This document shows, one piece after another, positions 24,490 to 35,429 of a stretch of 64,000 nucleotides of DNA. Within the stretch, counting starts at the first letter, position 1; every line of letters begins with the position of its first letter. The position numbers and the translations under genes are program-made. The stretch lies in assembly GCA_019671005.1 (NCBI GenBank), contig CM033724.1, positions 19,857,578-19,921,577 of the forward strand, written 5' to 3'. This DNA comes from Hibiscus mutabilis. Taxonomy: Eukaryota > Streptophyta > Magnoliopsida > Malvales > Malvaceae. Under the pieces are notes generated by a model, which was not told the DNA's origin, searched no databases, and saw nothing but the letters and a program-made list of their open reading frames with translations.

Positions 24490-24506
24490 GTTGCCCCTCT
24501 TTGCTT
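24490..24506 (-). other. Polypurine tract of the Tat-lineage element
   Basis: Read on the minus strand the bases just upstream of the 3' LTR are AAGCAAAGAGGGGCAAC. Purine richness and position fit the plus-strand primer. Confidence 0.75.
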
Positions 24507-24576
24507 GTCTTTGTTGAACAAGAATAAAACAAAGACCATACGCACTAATTTTATCCGACTTCCCTATCTGAAGATT

Positions 24577-25305
24577 TCAAGTTGCGAGTTCATCCTATAT
24601 ATAATTGTTCACCCTTCCTCTTCCTAAAATCCTGGAACTTCAGGTTTTTCCTATATATAACCTTTAGCTTGTCCTGAGGTGGATCCTTCGAGCTACAAGT
24701 TCCTCCTATATAGAACTTATCGTCTTGAAATCTTGGAGCTATGTGTTTTCCCTATATAAAACTCTTCGCCTTTAAGTCTTTGAGCTACAGGTCCCTCCTA
24801 TATGGAACCTTTCACCCTAGAGTCCTAAAGCTACGGGTCCCTCATATATAGAACCTTTCACCTCAAAATCTTGAAGCTGCGAGTTTGAAACTCCTCGCCT
24901 GAAATCCTTGAGCTATGGGTATCTGCCTCCTTCGCTCTAAAATCTTTAAAGATGTCGGTCTCTCATATATAGAACCTTCCACCTTGAAATCCTGAAGCTA
25001 CGAGTTTTTCCTATATAAAACTCCTTGGTGGAAGACATTGAGTTACGACTATTTGCCCGTTTCGCTCTGAAATCCTAAAGATGTCGGTCCTTCCTATATA
25101 GAACCTTCCACCTTGAAATCCTGAAGCTACGAGTTTTTCCTATATAAAACTCCTCGTTTGAAGACCTTGGGCTACGAGTATCTACCTTTTTTGCTCTGAA
25201 ATCTTGAAGATGCCAGTCCCTCCAATATAGAACCTTCTACCCTGAAATCCTGAAGCTACGAGTTTTTCCTATATAAAACTCCTCGCTTAAAGTCCTTTTC
25301 GGGAT
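24577..25305. repeat. TATATA-containing satellite array with 129-bp higher-order period
   Basis: Units of about 45-50 bp carry a CTATATA(G/A)AAC core preceded by a CTCC or TTTTC stretch and by GAAGCTACGAG. In the right half the array is organised in a 129-bp higher-order unit: the phrase GAAATCCTGAAGCTACGAG starts at 24986, 25115 and 25244. The array lies just inside the 3' LTR. Arrays in this position are common in Tat/Ogre elements. No coding function is apparent. Confidence 0.85.
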
Positions 25306-25310
25306 TTCAC

Positions 25311-25607
25311 ATTATTTTTTTGCTATTTTTTTTCTTCTTTTCTTTTTTTCCTTTTTTTCTTCTTTTTCTTTTTCTTATTTTCCTTTTCTCTTTTCTTTTT
25401 TTTCCTTTTTCTTTTTTCCTTCTTTTATTTTCTCTTTCTTTCTTTCCTTTTTTCTTTCCTTTTCTTATTTTTTCTTTTTTCTTTCTCTTTTTTCTCTTTT
25501 TTTCCCTTTTTTTTCTCCTTTTCTTTTTTCTTTATTCTTTTCTTTTCATTCTTTCTTTTCTTTTTTCTCTTTTTTCCTTTTTTTCTCTTTCTTTTTTCTT
25601 TTATTGG
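25311..25607. repeat. 300-bp polypyrimidine tract
   Basis: The plus strand is almost only T and C for about 300 bases, so the element's sense strand is an A/G tract. A plus-strand open frame of 102 codons, nearly all Phe, Leu and Ser, is a product of the composition and not a gene. The tract sits between the two satellite arrays. Confidence 0.9.
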
Positions 25608-25629
25608 AAGTCAGAATTTAAAGAATGAA

Positions 25630-26195
25630 AACTCGTCCTTATGAAAGGATCAAATTGAGAAATTGGTTTTGAGAAAAACATCCTTAAGAAAGGATCAAAA
25701 TTGAGAAATTTGAGTTTTAAGAAAAAACATCCTTGAGGAAGAGATAAAACCGGAGAATTCGAGCTTTAAGAAAAAATCATTGAGGAAGGGATAAAACTGG
25801 GGAATTCGAGTTTTAAGAAAAATGATAAAATCGGGGAATCCGAGTTTTAAGAAAAACATCCTTGAGGAAGCGATAAAATTGGGGAATCTGAGTTTTAAGA
25901 AAAACATCCTTGAGAAAGCGATAAAACTGGGGAATCCGAGTTTTAAGAAAAACATCCTTGAGGAAGAGATAAAACTAGAGAATTCGAGTTTTAAGAAAAA
26001 CATCTTTGGGGAAGGGATAAAACCGGGGAATCCAAGTTTTAAGAAAAACATCCTTGGGGAAGGGATAAAGACGGGGAATTCGATTTTTAAGAAAAACATC
26101 CTTGAGGAAGGGATAAAACTGGGGAATTCGAGTTTTAAGAACAACATTCTTCTAGAAAGGATAAAATTGGGGAATCCAAGTTTTAATATAAAATG
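25630..26195. repeat. 48-bp tandem array, about 11-12 units
   Basis: Units carry GAGTTTTAAGAAAAACATCC followed by TTGAGGAAGGGATAAAACTG and GGGAATTC. Regular 48-bp steps are seen from about 25850 to 26140, with shorter units at the left edge. Because 48 is a multiple of three and the unit lacks stops, long open frames run through on both strands (plus 25822-26298; minus 26324-25695) as 16-residue repeats. I regard both as artefacts of the array. Confidence 0.9.
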
Positions 26196-26329
26196 GTATC
26201 TCGCTTTGAGACCACCGAAATACCTTATAGAAAGTGCTGTCTCACTTAGAGACCACCGGAATACCTCAATAGAAAGCCTCAACTTTGGATCTTCTTGACA
26301 TAAAAAGATGTTCGCCGCTCCCAACTAAT

Positions 26330-28080
26330 CGTAGATTGGCAAACCTTTAGAAATCCTAATTATGCATGTTAAAGTACTCTTGATTCTTTGCTGAGATCAA
26401 CTTCTTATGAAGCCGTAGATCAAATCTTTTATCAATCTTCAAATACCTGTTTAAAATGCTATGATGAAATGAGTTAGCGTGCTCCTAACATAAAGACGTC
26501 TAACTACAACTAATGCATCAGTGGAGTCATTTTTAGAATTATTGGGGAAAAACCCTTGTTTTTTTAGTCGATCACCATTAATTTCCCTGAGCTTTTCGTC
26601 TTTGCTAAATCTTTTGTCTCATCTCGAAGGAGACTGCTGACTTGCATTGGCCAAAACAAAATCTATCAATTCCTGAAGTTCAATTTTGTAACCTTGCCTC
26701 TCTCAATTTGGGCTCAACTGTTGCCTCTTTTTTGACTCTTCACGTCGAGTCTTCTTTAGTCCCACATTAGGGTGAACATATACCCCCAAGTCTCTGAGCT
26801 TTTCATACTTCAACGAGGTCCAATTTTTAATTTCCTGAACCAAACAAAGCATTTATTCTGTCTTTACTGAAATCTTCATATTCTGAAAGGCAATTGCTGC
26901 CTTACAATGGTAATACAAAATCTATCATTTTCTAAAATTCCCTTTTTGTAACATTACCCTCACTCAACTTGGGCTTAACTATTACCTCTTCTACGACTCT
27001 TTACAATGGGACTTCTTCTATTTCAACATTGGGGTGAACACCATGCCCCAAGTTCCTAAACTCTCTTTAATTTTCAACAAGGTCCCAAATCTTCATTATT
27101 TTGAACCATATAACACATTAAGGCAGAAAAGTCACTTTCAAATCTCTGAATTGTCTAGTGTATAAAATCTTGATATTATTCTCATTCTAATCACTGATAA
27201 ATTATTCCTTTGTGCTAGGTCAACCATGTATTTCCCCGACCTAAAACTCCACTTATGAAGCCATGTAGAGAAACATTCTTCTTCTTCTTCTTGATCTTGG
27301 TAGTTTCCCATCTCACCTTTGGGTTTAGCTGTCATTTTTTTGCCTCTGGTTTATCGGGACAATCTTTCTTCTATCTCAACGGTAGGCTGAAAACATGCCC
27401 CCTAAGTCTCCAAAATTTCATTTCTTCAATAAGATCTAATCTTCAATTCTATGAATCAACCAAGGCATTATGGTAGACACTCACTCTGAGTCCTTGAATC
27501 GTGTAGTATAAAAGGCTTGCTATTATTGTTTTTAGGATTGCTACCGGCTTATTATTCGGTGTTAGGCCAATCATATATATCTTCGACTGTGAATTCTAAA
27601 TTCTATTCTTGGATTAATATAGAGAAACCCTATTCTCTTTTCTCTCTTTTTTGTTCTTTTTCCTTCTTTTTTCTCTTTTTTGTTTTCTTTTCCTCTCATC
27701 TATATGTCAGTTTGCTAATTAACATTTCAAGAGAGGATTCTTTCTTGGATTAATATACAAAATCAAATAGAAAAAGAAAGAATACCCCGAATATCAGATG
27801 CAAGAACGTCTTACATTCAATCATCCGGTGGTCATCGGCTTGCCCTTGAATGTTGTGGCGATATTTAAAGTTGTGAAATTCCTCCCATATTGCTTGGTTC
27901 ATCCTCATGATTATGGTATTTGCTTGATCTGTTCGAAAACTACTCCTTCTAGTTCTCATTTTTTTTCTCCAAAATATGTTCTAGGTTTTTGAATTGCTTA
28001 ACACATAGAGTGCAAAAATATCAAACTGAGAATTCTTATTACACGTGTATTATTTCAATTGCAATTAATATTGTATCAGT
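26330..28080 (-). repeat. Noncoding interior with three degenerate copies of a ~270-bp unit
   Basis: Related blocks lie at about 26580-26830, 26860-27110 and 27170-27480. Each has a TTGGGCTYAACTRTTRCCTC-like phrase, then a line resembling CAACATTGGGGTGAACA, then CCCCAAGTCTC near its end. They differ greatly from each other. No pol-like translation was found on either strand. The remainder to 28080 is low-complexity T/C-rich DNA. Confidence 0.55.
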
Positions 28081-28290
28081 GCCTTCAAAGAGTCCTCTCT
28101 AACGCTAGGGCATTGAATTGGTGGAGCATTTCTGCTTATTAGATTTGTTCTCCTCCCACAGCTCCATCAGGATGCTTCGAGACTTATTCAATTGGTCATT
28201 GATTTTAGAGATTTATCCATGATGCTGGGGTATTGAACATGTGGAATCTAGTTCCTTATTAGATTTTTTCTCCCCCGCAGCTCCATCGAT
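28080..28290. repeat. Two degenerate tandem blocks of about 125 bp
   Basis: The phrases GCTAGGGCATTGAATTGGTGG (28103 on) and GCTGGGGTATTGAACATGTGG (28219 on) are followed at similar distances by TTATTAGATTTKTTCTCC and CAGCTCCATC. They look like an old duplication in the 3' noncoding part of the element. Confidence 0.55.
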
Positions 28291-28858
28291 TGTTCATTTC
28301 CTGAAAGATTTTTTTGATGTTAAAGGAATTCTCAAGTTTAAACAACTCCATCGGTCTTTCCCAAGAGATTTTCTTATCATCGAACATTATTGAAGGAGTA
28401 GTAATCTTACGTCTCGCGTTTTACTGACTAGAGCGTATTATGCAGGAAACCCTACTTCGTCGTGATCAAAACATTCAATTGATCTTTTTTTTAGAATCAA
28501 TGCCACATCATGCACGTGATATTCGAGGATCTACAAGGGTAAGAAAGAACATACACATATATATTTAATTAAAAGATGTATCCTTTCATTGAAATAGAAA
28601 AGGCAAACATAACATAAGCCCTTAAAAAGGGTATTTGCTACTTCCGGGCAAATAGTAGCAAAGCTAATTACACACATAAAAAGGAAAGTGAGAGAGAAAA
28701 CAAGATAAGCCAATAAGGCAAAACTTAAAAAGCATGGATATGATGCATTAGAAATCCTCGACCATTGAAACACTGGTCATTCATCTCGACTCTTCAGTCC
28801 TTCCCAAAAACTCAGCCTCTTTGTTGAATTTAGGTCTTCTATTCTCAAAAGAAAGTAT

Positions 28859-29143
28859 CTATTTCTTAATAAGTTCATAGATCTTTCCCTTCAAAAATAC
28901 ACACTCTTCCGTTGTATGGCTAAAGTCATCGTGATGATACCCGCATAGAACCTTTGTACCAAACACATTAGGATTGAAATAAGCATATCGTTTCGTGGAA
29001 AGTAGCCTCAAGAGTTTATTATGAACTAACAGAGGTAGCAGATTCGAATTTGACATCGGGAATAACATCTTCATCCTCTTGTTACTCCCCTTTTCATCTT
29101 TGTCATGCATTTTAGCATTCTTTGTCCCCTTTTCCTTAAACAA
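28859..29143 (-). pseudogene. Third Gag-like zinc-binding module of the Tat-lineage element
   Basis: The 94-codon frame ends in LCGYHHDDFSHTTEECVFLK followed by GKIYELIKK. The Cys-His spacing and the charged helix after it match zinc-knuckle-like motifs in gypsy Gag proteins. The upstream part is Lys-rich. It is out of frame with the module before it (29188-29553), which suggests a frameshift or an old duplication. Role, if translated, would be RNA binding. Confidence 0.6.
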
Positions 29144-29187
29144 AATTCCCTTTCCTCGAGAACTTCATTATTATTAAGCACAATCAC

Positions 29188-29939
29188 TTATGTGGACTCT
29201 TCTAAAACTGCTCCTAACTTTTTAAGCGGGTTCGAAACAATATTTTCCATGGAATAGTTATGATCATGATAATTGCTGACACTTTTAGATTTCACAAATG
29301 TCGACAATTTTGCTTTATCCACCCCTTTTATTGCGACAACATGATATTCCCCCAATTTCATAGTGCTGGCCACAGTTGGAAAATTAATCTTCAGACCTAG
29401 ACTTGTTGTCTCAAACTCCACCATCTCAAGATCTGGAAGGTGTTGAACTTTACGCTTAAAACTCACACATCTCTTGATAGAATGCGCTTGAATTCTGGCA
29501 TGGTAATCACAATGATCTTCCGCATACGAAAGTGAATGATCTTTGAAAAGCATGGTGCAATCAGTAGAGCTTCTAGTAATTTTGAAAATAACTCCCGGTA
29601 GGTAAGAGGAATATGACTAAATTGAAAGCCCTCTACTTTCCTGCCCTTCTCTTGAGAACTAAAAGTTGGACTTGTCGACAACTGAAAAGATTTTTGTGGT
29701 TTTACCTCACATGTCTTATCATTCGCTGGTGAAGATAAAACTTTTAGGAGAGAGTCCTCGGTCTTATCCATCACCAATTCGGTGGGACACTCAGAAGTAG
29801 TGCTGGCTATTTTGTACTGGTTGATGATAGCTTGGTTTTCATCTGACAAGGTCTTTTCCACTACAAAGCCATAATCCCGACTCTCGCTTGTCTCTTCAAT
29901 CTCTTCTTGCATAAGAGGGTCTTCTGTCAAACTCGCCAT
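29188..29939 (-). pseudogene. Second Gag-like module, duplicated and frameshifted
   Basis: The first part (29939-29463) repeats a segment of the main gag frame: LSDENQAIINQYKIASTTSE here parallels LSDEDQAIVNQYEVIHTTSE in 30921-30037, and both continue to a SLLKxLSSP phrase. The second part (29553-29188, other frame) contains DHCDYHARIQAHSIKRCVSF, which parallels the CEYRAGVVGHTIKNC motif of the main frame. A frameshift near 29500 joins them. This is an internal duplication of the gag C-terminal half. Confidence 0.7.
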
Positions 29940-30036
29940 GCACAGCTGCTCGAATTCCCAACTTAAGGGAGATTTGATTCTTTTTCATGTCCACTTTTAC
30001 CCTTATTAAATTTACCTTTTCGTGATTACCCACGCC

Positions 30037-30921
30037 CTAACCTCTTTGGTTTAGAAACGGGTTAACTGCTACGTTAGGCCCTTCACACTTTAAGACTCCA
30101 ATTTGTATCATGCTTTGCACCACTTTCTTGAATTTTAGACAATTCTTTATCGTGTGTCCTACTACTCCAGCACGGTACTCACAATGTGCATTGGCATCAT
30201 ACCATGAGGGATAAGGTGGTTGAAACAGAATAACAAAACACGGCCAAACCAAATTGGCCTTGTATAGCTGCGAGTACAACTCTGTGTATGAAATCGATAA
30301 AGGGGTGAAAGACTTATTCTTTATCTCCTCTTTGGTACCCTCAGTCTCCTTTCTATTCGAGCCTTGCACATTTTGGGACACGACCTGGGGTGAGGAGACC
30401 TTCAGCTTCTTAGGGGCCTTGTGGGTGCATGTGTTGCTAACCTCATGATCTATTTTCTCACCTTGCTTCCGAGCTGGTTCTCGGTCCGTTGGCGAAGATA
30501 AGATTTTCAAGAGAGAATCTTCAATCTTATCTAACACCAATTCGATGGGACATTCAGAAGTAGTGTGGATTACCTCATATTGGTTGACAATGGCTTGGTC
30601 TTCATCTGACAAGGTCTCTTCAGCTATGAAGTTGCAATCCCAACTCTCACTAATTTTTCTGACTTTCTTTTGCACAAACGAGTCTTCCGCCAAACCCTTT
30701 CCTTTAGTCATGGTACCCATCAATTCGTTGATTTGCCTCATAGTTTCTTCTTGGAACTTCTTCATATATGCCATCATCTCCTTTTGATTCCCAACCAAAA
30801 GTTCTTGGAGCTTCTCGAGCTTATCCACTCTAACCACTAGGTCATTAATACTTTTGAAGTTGTACTGACTAGAAGTAATTCTTTTGTTCTTTCTATTTTC
30901 TGATATGAATACTCTTCTCAA
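30037..30921 (-). CDS. Gag-like protein of the Tat-lineage element
   Basis: The 294-codon frame starts at an ATG at 30921. Residues about 25-75 look like a coiled coil (VVRVDKLEKLQELL, FQEETMRQINELM). The C-terminal part has PPYPSWYDANAHCEYRAGVVGHTIKNC followed by LKFKKVVQSMIQIG in pieces, the Cys/His motif I recognise from Tat/Ogre Gag proteins, and ends in NPFLNQRG. In known elements Gag forms the particle and binds RNA. The frame is uninterrupted but shorter than full Tat Gag and the N-terminal capsid region is not evident, so it may be only the C-terminal part. It lies 1.5 kb downstream of the primer site. Confidence 0.65.
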   Translation of the reverse strand: MRRVFISENRKNKRITSSQYNFKSINDLVVRVDKLEKLQELLVGNQKEMMAYMKKFQEETMRQINELMGTMTKGKGLAEDSFVQKKVRKISESWDCNFIAEETLSDEDQAIVNQYEVIHTTSECPIELVLDKIEDSLLKILSSPTDREPARKQGEKIDHEVSNTCTHKAPKKLKVSSPQVVSQNVQGSNRKETEGTKEEIKNKSFTPLSISYTELYSQLYKANLVWPCFVILFQPPYPSWYDANAHCEYRAGVVGHTIKNCLKFKKVVQSMIQIGVLKCEGPNVAVNPFLNQRG

Positions 30922-32373
30922 ATTGGCTTCTATTTTAGCATAACTTTTTTCTATTTTCTTTTTTTGGTGTCGGGTAAAGTACGATTGTGGAGTCTTTAAT
31001 TACTGTTACGAAATCCCCCACAATTAATCTTATTGTTTAATTACTTAATGCATGATATATGCTTTATGCAATGCATGGAACAAATAAAATGTAAGGATGT
31101 ATGCAAATAAAGGCATTGATTCCATTAGTTGTCACACTAGAGCCACTCTTATTGGCTTGAAAAAGGTTCCCGACACCAAGGAGGCACCAATAAGTCTCGA
31201 CCCTAATTTTTAATTCTTCAATGGCTCTGAGTAGCCAGAAGGATCTTGATGTCTTGTCCATCCCGGGGCCATAAAAGAAATAAATTGCTTTGACTTCCGT
31301 GGCTAATGTCTTCACATGCTGGGCTATCTCTTGCACCCGAGTTATCAAAATGTGTTGTACTAGTCTAGGTTTTGAATAAATCGGCTAGCATCATGAAGAC
31401 GCGTAAGTAACCTTGAATTGTAACTTCAAGTCTCGATCGGAACTTGAAGCACCTCATTCTAATGTTGACTTGCCTGAAGCTCAAGTAATCCATTCTGATT
31501 GAGATATTATTGGAAAGACTGACAGACTCTTCCATATTTCTTTCGAATCCTAAAAGGTCATCTTGCTGTAGGCCCACTTGGGTATACTCCGGTATTATGC
31601 GCTTACCAGGTAACCTATCACCTCAAACCCTTTGGTTGATATCGGACCACTATCGCACTGTTATGATGGTATCCTCCTTCTTGAGATACCTCTTATCTGT
31701 AATGAAAGATCTCAAAATGGGTAAACCACTCGAATCAACACCTTTATGTTTGCAATGTAGATGCAAAAAATATGTGCATAACAAGGTAACGCAAAAAGAA
31801 ATAGGTTAGTACCAGGTAAAAATCAATAAATGCAGAAATAAAGCGAGAAATCAAATAAATCACCGAACGAAACAAACCTATTTACATAATTTATAAAACC
31901 TAGGTTAACCGCATGGCTCTAAAAGGGGGGTTTTCAATGTTCTCTACATGCAGTTTTGGTACTAAAAGGTACCCGAACTGTCATCGTTGTCCCCTCCTAA
32001 GGGTGTAGGACCCCCGGTCATCACCCATTATAGGCTCTTCTCAATCGAGTTCAATTCAGGGGGACCCATTCCCTATGTCCATACGGGGAAACAATATTCC
32101 CACAAAAACATAGGGTACTCGAGCCCCGAAGGTACTTACTCGGCCCATACGGAGGAACAATATCCACACGAAAGTAATAGGTTTTCCCCCACTTAAAGAG
32201 ACGAGTTTAAATGCCAAATTTTAAATGCGTTAAAATAAACTCACATTTATAAACAAATATTAATTTAATCATCTCTTTAATTCACAACTTTAGATATTAA
32301 TAAAGCAGTAATTATTTATTATCTTTTTTTAAAGAAAATGGCCTGACTCACTTTTGATTTAAAAACCAAAAAA
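30922..32373 (-). other. 5' leader of the Tat-lineage element
   Basis: This is the stretch between primer site and gag. A 94-codon minus-strand frame (31348-31064) and others have no recognised motif. Long leaders are usual in Tat/Ogre elements. The segment 31920-32190 includes a partly repeated CATACGG(A/G)G(G/A)AACAATAT phrase. Confidence 0.5.
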
Positions 32374-32392
32374 GTCCCCAGCAGAGTCGCCA
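32374..32392 (-). other. Primer-binding site (tRNA-Arg type)
   Basis: The minus strand reads TGGCGACTCTGCTGGGGAC two bases after the 5' LTR. This is the primer site reported for Tat/Ogre-lineage elements and is the strongest single pointer to lineage. Confidence 0.88.
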
Positions 32393-32394
32393 GC

Positions 32395-35300
32395 TCTAGT
32401 GACCTATTATTTTTTCAAAACTTCTTAAGTTGAAATGATCGCTAAAAAAAGAGTAATAGTTTTCCTTTCGTCTTTGAGAAAATATTTAGAAAATGGGAAG
32501 TTCTTTAAAATTTTGTTTTTTGAAAAATAATAAAACTTGGAGTTGCCACCAGCCACTGAGGTAGGCCGAACACCATAGAACTAGAGATTCGTTTGAAAGC
32601 AAGATCGGGAGTCGGTTACAGATGGGGAAGATTTTGGCACCCCCACACCACCCAAAAATTGGTACCAAAAGAAAAAAGGAAAAAATATAATTATTGCTTT
32701 GTTAATATTAATTTTTTTGAATTAAAGTGACGATTAAAATTTGGTTATACGTGCGAGTAAACTTTAAGGGCACTGTTATTCGAGGATAAACCGAAAAAAC
32801 CACCATCACTACATTTGGTACTGGCCACGTTTATTCCCAAATAACAAGGCACCGCATCAAAAGTTTAGACCGGGTGCAATATAAATAAGCAGAGCAAAAG
32901 GATATATATGAAATTAAAACGTAAATATAAATGCGGGAATTAAAATGTCCGAAAAAGGACCGGATCGAACGAAAGACAACGCTTAAAATAAAGGCAAAAA
33001 TTTAAATTGCGGAAAATAAAGGGCGGAAAATTAAATTGCAAGAAAATAAATGTGGGAAATAAAAAATGCAGAAAAGTAAATGCGAGAAATTAAACGTTAT
33101 AAGTTAGATGTTAAATGTTAGTTAAATTGAACGTGCCATGAATAATACGGATCATAACCCATTGCGGGTCAGCGTAAGGCCGAATCGAACAAAGATTAAA
33201 TGAACAATAAAGATAAATGTAAATAATATACTATATGTGATACAACAATACTATGATATAAAATATAAACTATAGGATATATAAACATAACATATAATAT
33301 CATATATATCAAATAAATTATAACATGCAAAATAATATAAAACCACATATAATATTATATAAACAACATAAATATAATATAGGATATATATATATAAACA
33401 GAAAAAAAACAAACAACATATAAACACATGAAGGACTGAAATTAAATATATGAAAAAAATAGTGCAAGAAACTAAAACAGAAACAATAAAGGCACCAAAT
33501 TAAACATATTAAAAAGAAAGGGCTAAAGGGTAAACCAACCATTGGTCTCTGAACCAAATTGAAAAGAAAACAAAATTCGAGGGTCTAAGTAAACCAACAA
33601 CGAAAGCTGAGATGAAAATAGTGACCAAATTGAAGTATTCTGAAACTTAGAAGAACCGCAGAGAGGGATAATGTGGGACGGAAGGATTTATGGTGTGATA
33701 AACAATTTTTAAAACACCTGTTCTATATATACCACCCTTTTAACATATTTCAAAAGCTTTTCCCTTCAAAAAATGGATTAAAACCCCAAAATCTAAACTC
33801 TCTCAAATGTTCTTCAATATTCATCAGGCTTCATCATGAACCCAGAATATTACAGCTCCGCCACCGCGCCGACCGTCATGAATATCCTTCGGCCGCCGCT
33901 AGCTGGCGCCGGCGACTCCACTTCACCCTTCCCTTTTTTAAAATCAAATCCGAACTCCATTTTTCGGAAAAAAACCATTCTTTTCCCCCTTTAAACTCAA
34001 AAAACAAAAGTGAAAACCCGGATTTGAAATCACTTTTTAAAAAGTAAAAAAAGTCTAAATCTCATATCATCGGTTCTTAGGAGATGCCACCTTTCATCGG
34101 AGATGGCAGCCTCGGTCGGAGAGCGACTGTCAGAAGACCGAAAGGTATAACCCTAAACCTTATTACTCTATTTTTGTTTTTTTATTCTTTTTTTTGAGAT
34201 GCATGCACTGGAAAACTGAAGAGAAAAAAATACCTCCCAAATTTCCTTTTCTTTTGTATTGATCTTCCCTCCCCTTTTTGTTACAATCGATTAGGGTCTC
34301 TATATATCCCCTGAATATTATATTGAATTCGTATAAAAAAGAAGGATAAAAACTGTGATTGGTTGTTGATTTTCCACCGAAATTCCCTTATTATCATTTC
34401 GTTTGTTTGCATTTGATCTCTGATAAATGCTGGAATTTCTTGTTGTTTGCCTTTATTTGTCTATACTCATCCGTAACTCTGCCACTATTGGGAATGCTCT
34501 GAATAATCTGCCTTGTTTTCTTGCATGTACTGATGTGGTTGGAGAGGAGGGGACCAAAAAGAGAGTAGGGAATGGATGGGAGGCTGCCATCGAGCGCGTG
34601 GACACGTGGGAAGGTGAGGAGTCGAGTCTGGTAACTGAAGAGGGGCGTGGAAGCCAAAAGATCGAGCGGTGGAGGAATCTGGGGAGCCATTCCTAATCCA
34701 TCTGGACTAGAAGCATAAAGGGAATTAGGGTTCTGTTCTAATTAGGGAATATTAGGGTTAAACTTGATTCGGGCCCTTAGTGGGCTTACTATGTATGTAT
34801 TATATTTTTGGGGTTTTTATAATTTGTAATTTGGACTGTTATAATATAATAAACTTGGGCTTTATTTAATTATATATTGACTATGTTTAATATTAATGGA
34901 CCAGTTTTATTTTATGATGATAATAATATAATAACTAATTACTAAATAATAATAGTAACTAATAGCATCTAATATGTAATAATAATAATATACTATAATA
35001 ATAAAGCCAAAGTAGTTAATAATAATAATTAAAATATATAATAAATAGTAACGGTAACAATATAATTAATAAATATATGATAATAATACTACCATAAGTA
35101 TACTAATAGTATTTTGGGGTTTAAAACATAATGTCATATAACATGATAATAATAATAATACACATAAAAGGTAATATATTAATAATAAACAAAAGATATA
35201 GAAAAATTATATGTAGTAGTGATACAGTATATTAATAATAATAACAATATATATTTTTGGATTTTTTTGCTTCTTCTTCTATTTTTTCTTTCTTTTATTT

Positions 35301-35429
35301 TTTCTTTTTTTGTATCAATTATAGTGATAATATAAGAAGCAAGGTAATAGCAACCAAAGCCCATTATTTCAAAAATTCACTAAAATGAAAAAAAACGGGT
35401 TAACACACCGAATAAAAATAGTGATTACA
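32395..35429 (-). repeat. 5' LTR of the Tat-lineage element
   Basis: On the minus strand it begins TGTAATCACT at 35429 and ends GGTCACTAGA at 32395; the other LTR ends in ACTACA, so the last bases have mutated. Full-length similarity to 21436-24489 supports the assignment. Confidence 0.93.
34300..34309 (-). promoter_or_regulatory. Possible TATA box in the Tat-lineage 5' LTR
   Basis: The minus strand reads GGATATATAGAGACCCTAAT. The same word is conserved in the other LTR at about 23336-23345. It is a plausible promoter for the minus-strand element, but the core is near-symmetric and could be coincidental in an AT-rich LTR. Confidence 0.4.

Larger units (their letters stand above)
21436..35429 (-). 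mobile_element. Complete nonautonomous Tat/Ogre-lineage Ty3/gypsy element, 13,994 bp
   Basis: Two LTRs of about 3.04 kb (21436-24489 and 32395-35429), a 5-bp perfect target duplication GGAAT, a polypurine tract beside the low-coordinate LTR and a primer site TGGCGACTCTGCTGGGGAC beside the high-coordinate LTR define a full element in minus orientation. The primer site is the tRNA-Arg-type site known for Tat/Ogre elements. The 7.9-kb interior holds gag-like genes, long satellite-like arrays and a polypyrimidine tract. I see no protease, RT, RNase H or integrase, so it is nonautonomous. Confidence 0.92.

Noticed and set aside
25320..25628. 102-codon frame rich in Phe, Leu and Ser that looks like a membrane protein
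   Set aside because: It is a direct translation of a T/C-only tract; composition alone explains it.
25695..26324. 209-codon minus-strand repetitive protein
   Set aside because: Lies entirely in the 48-bp array; the opposite strand is open too, as expected for a stop-free unit with a length divisible by three.
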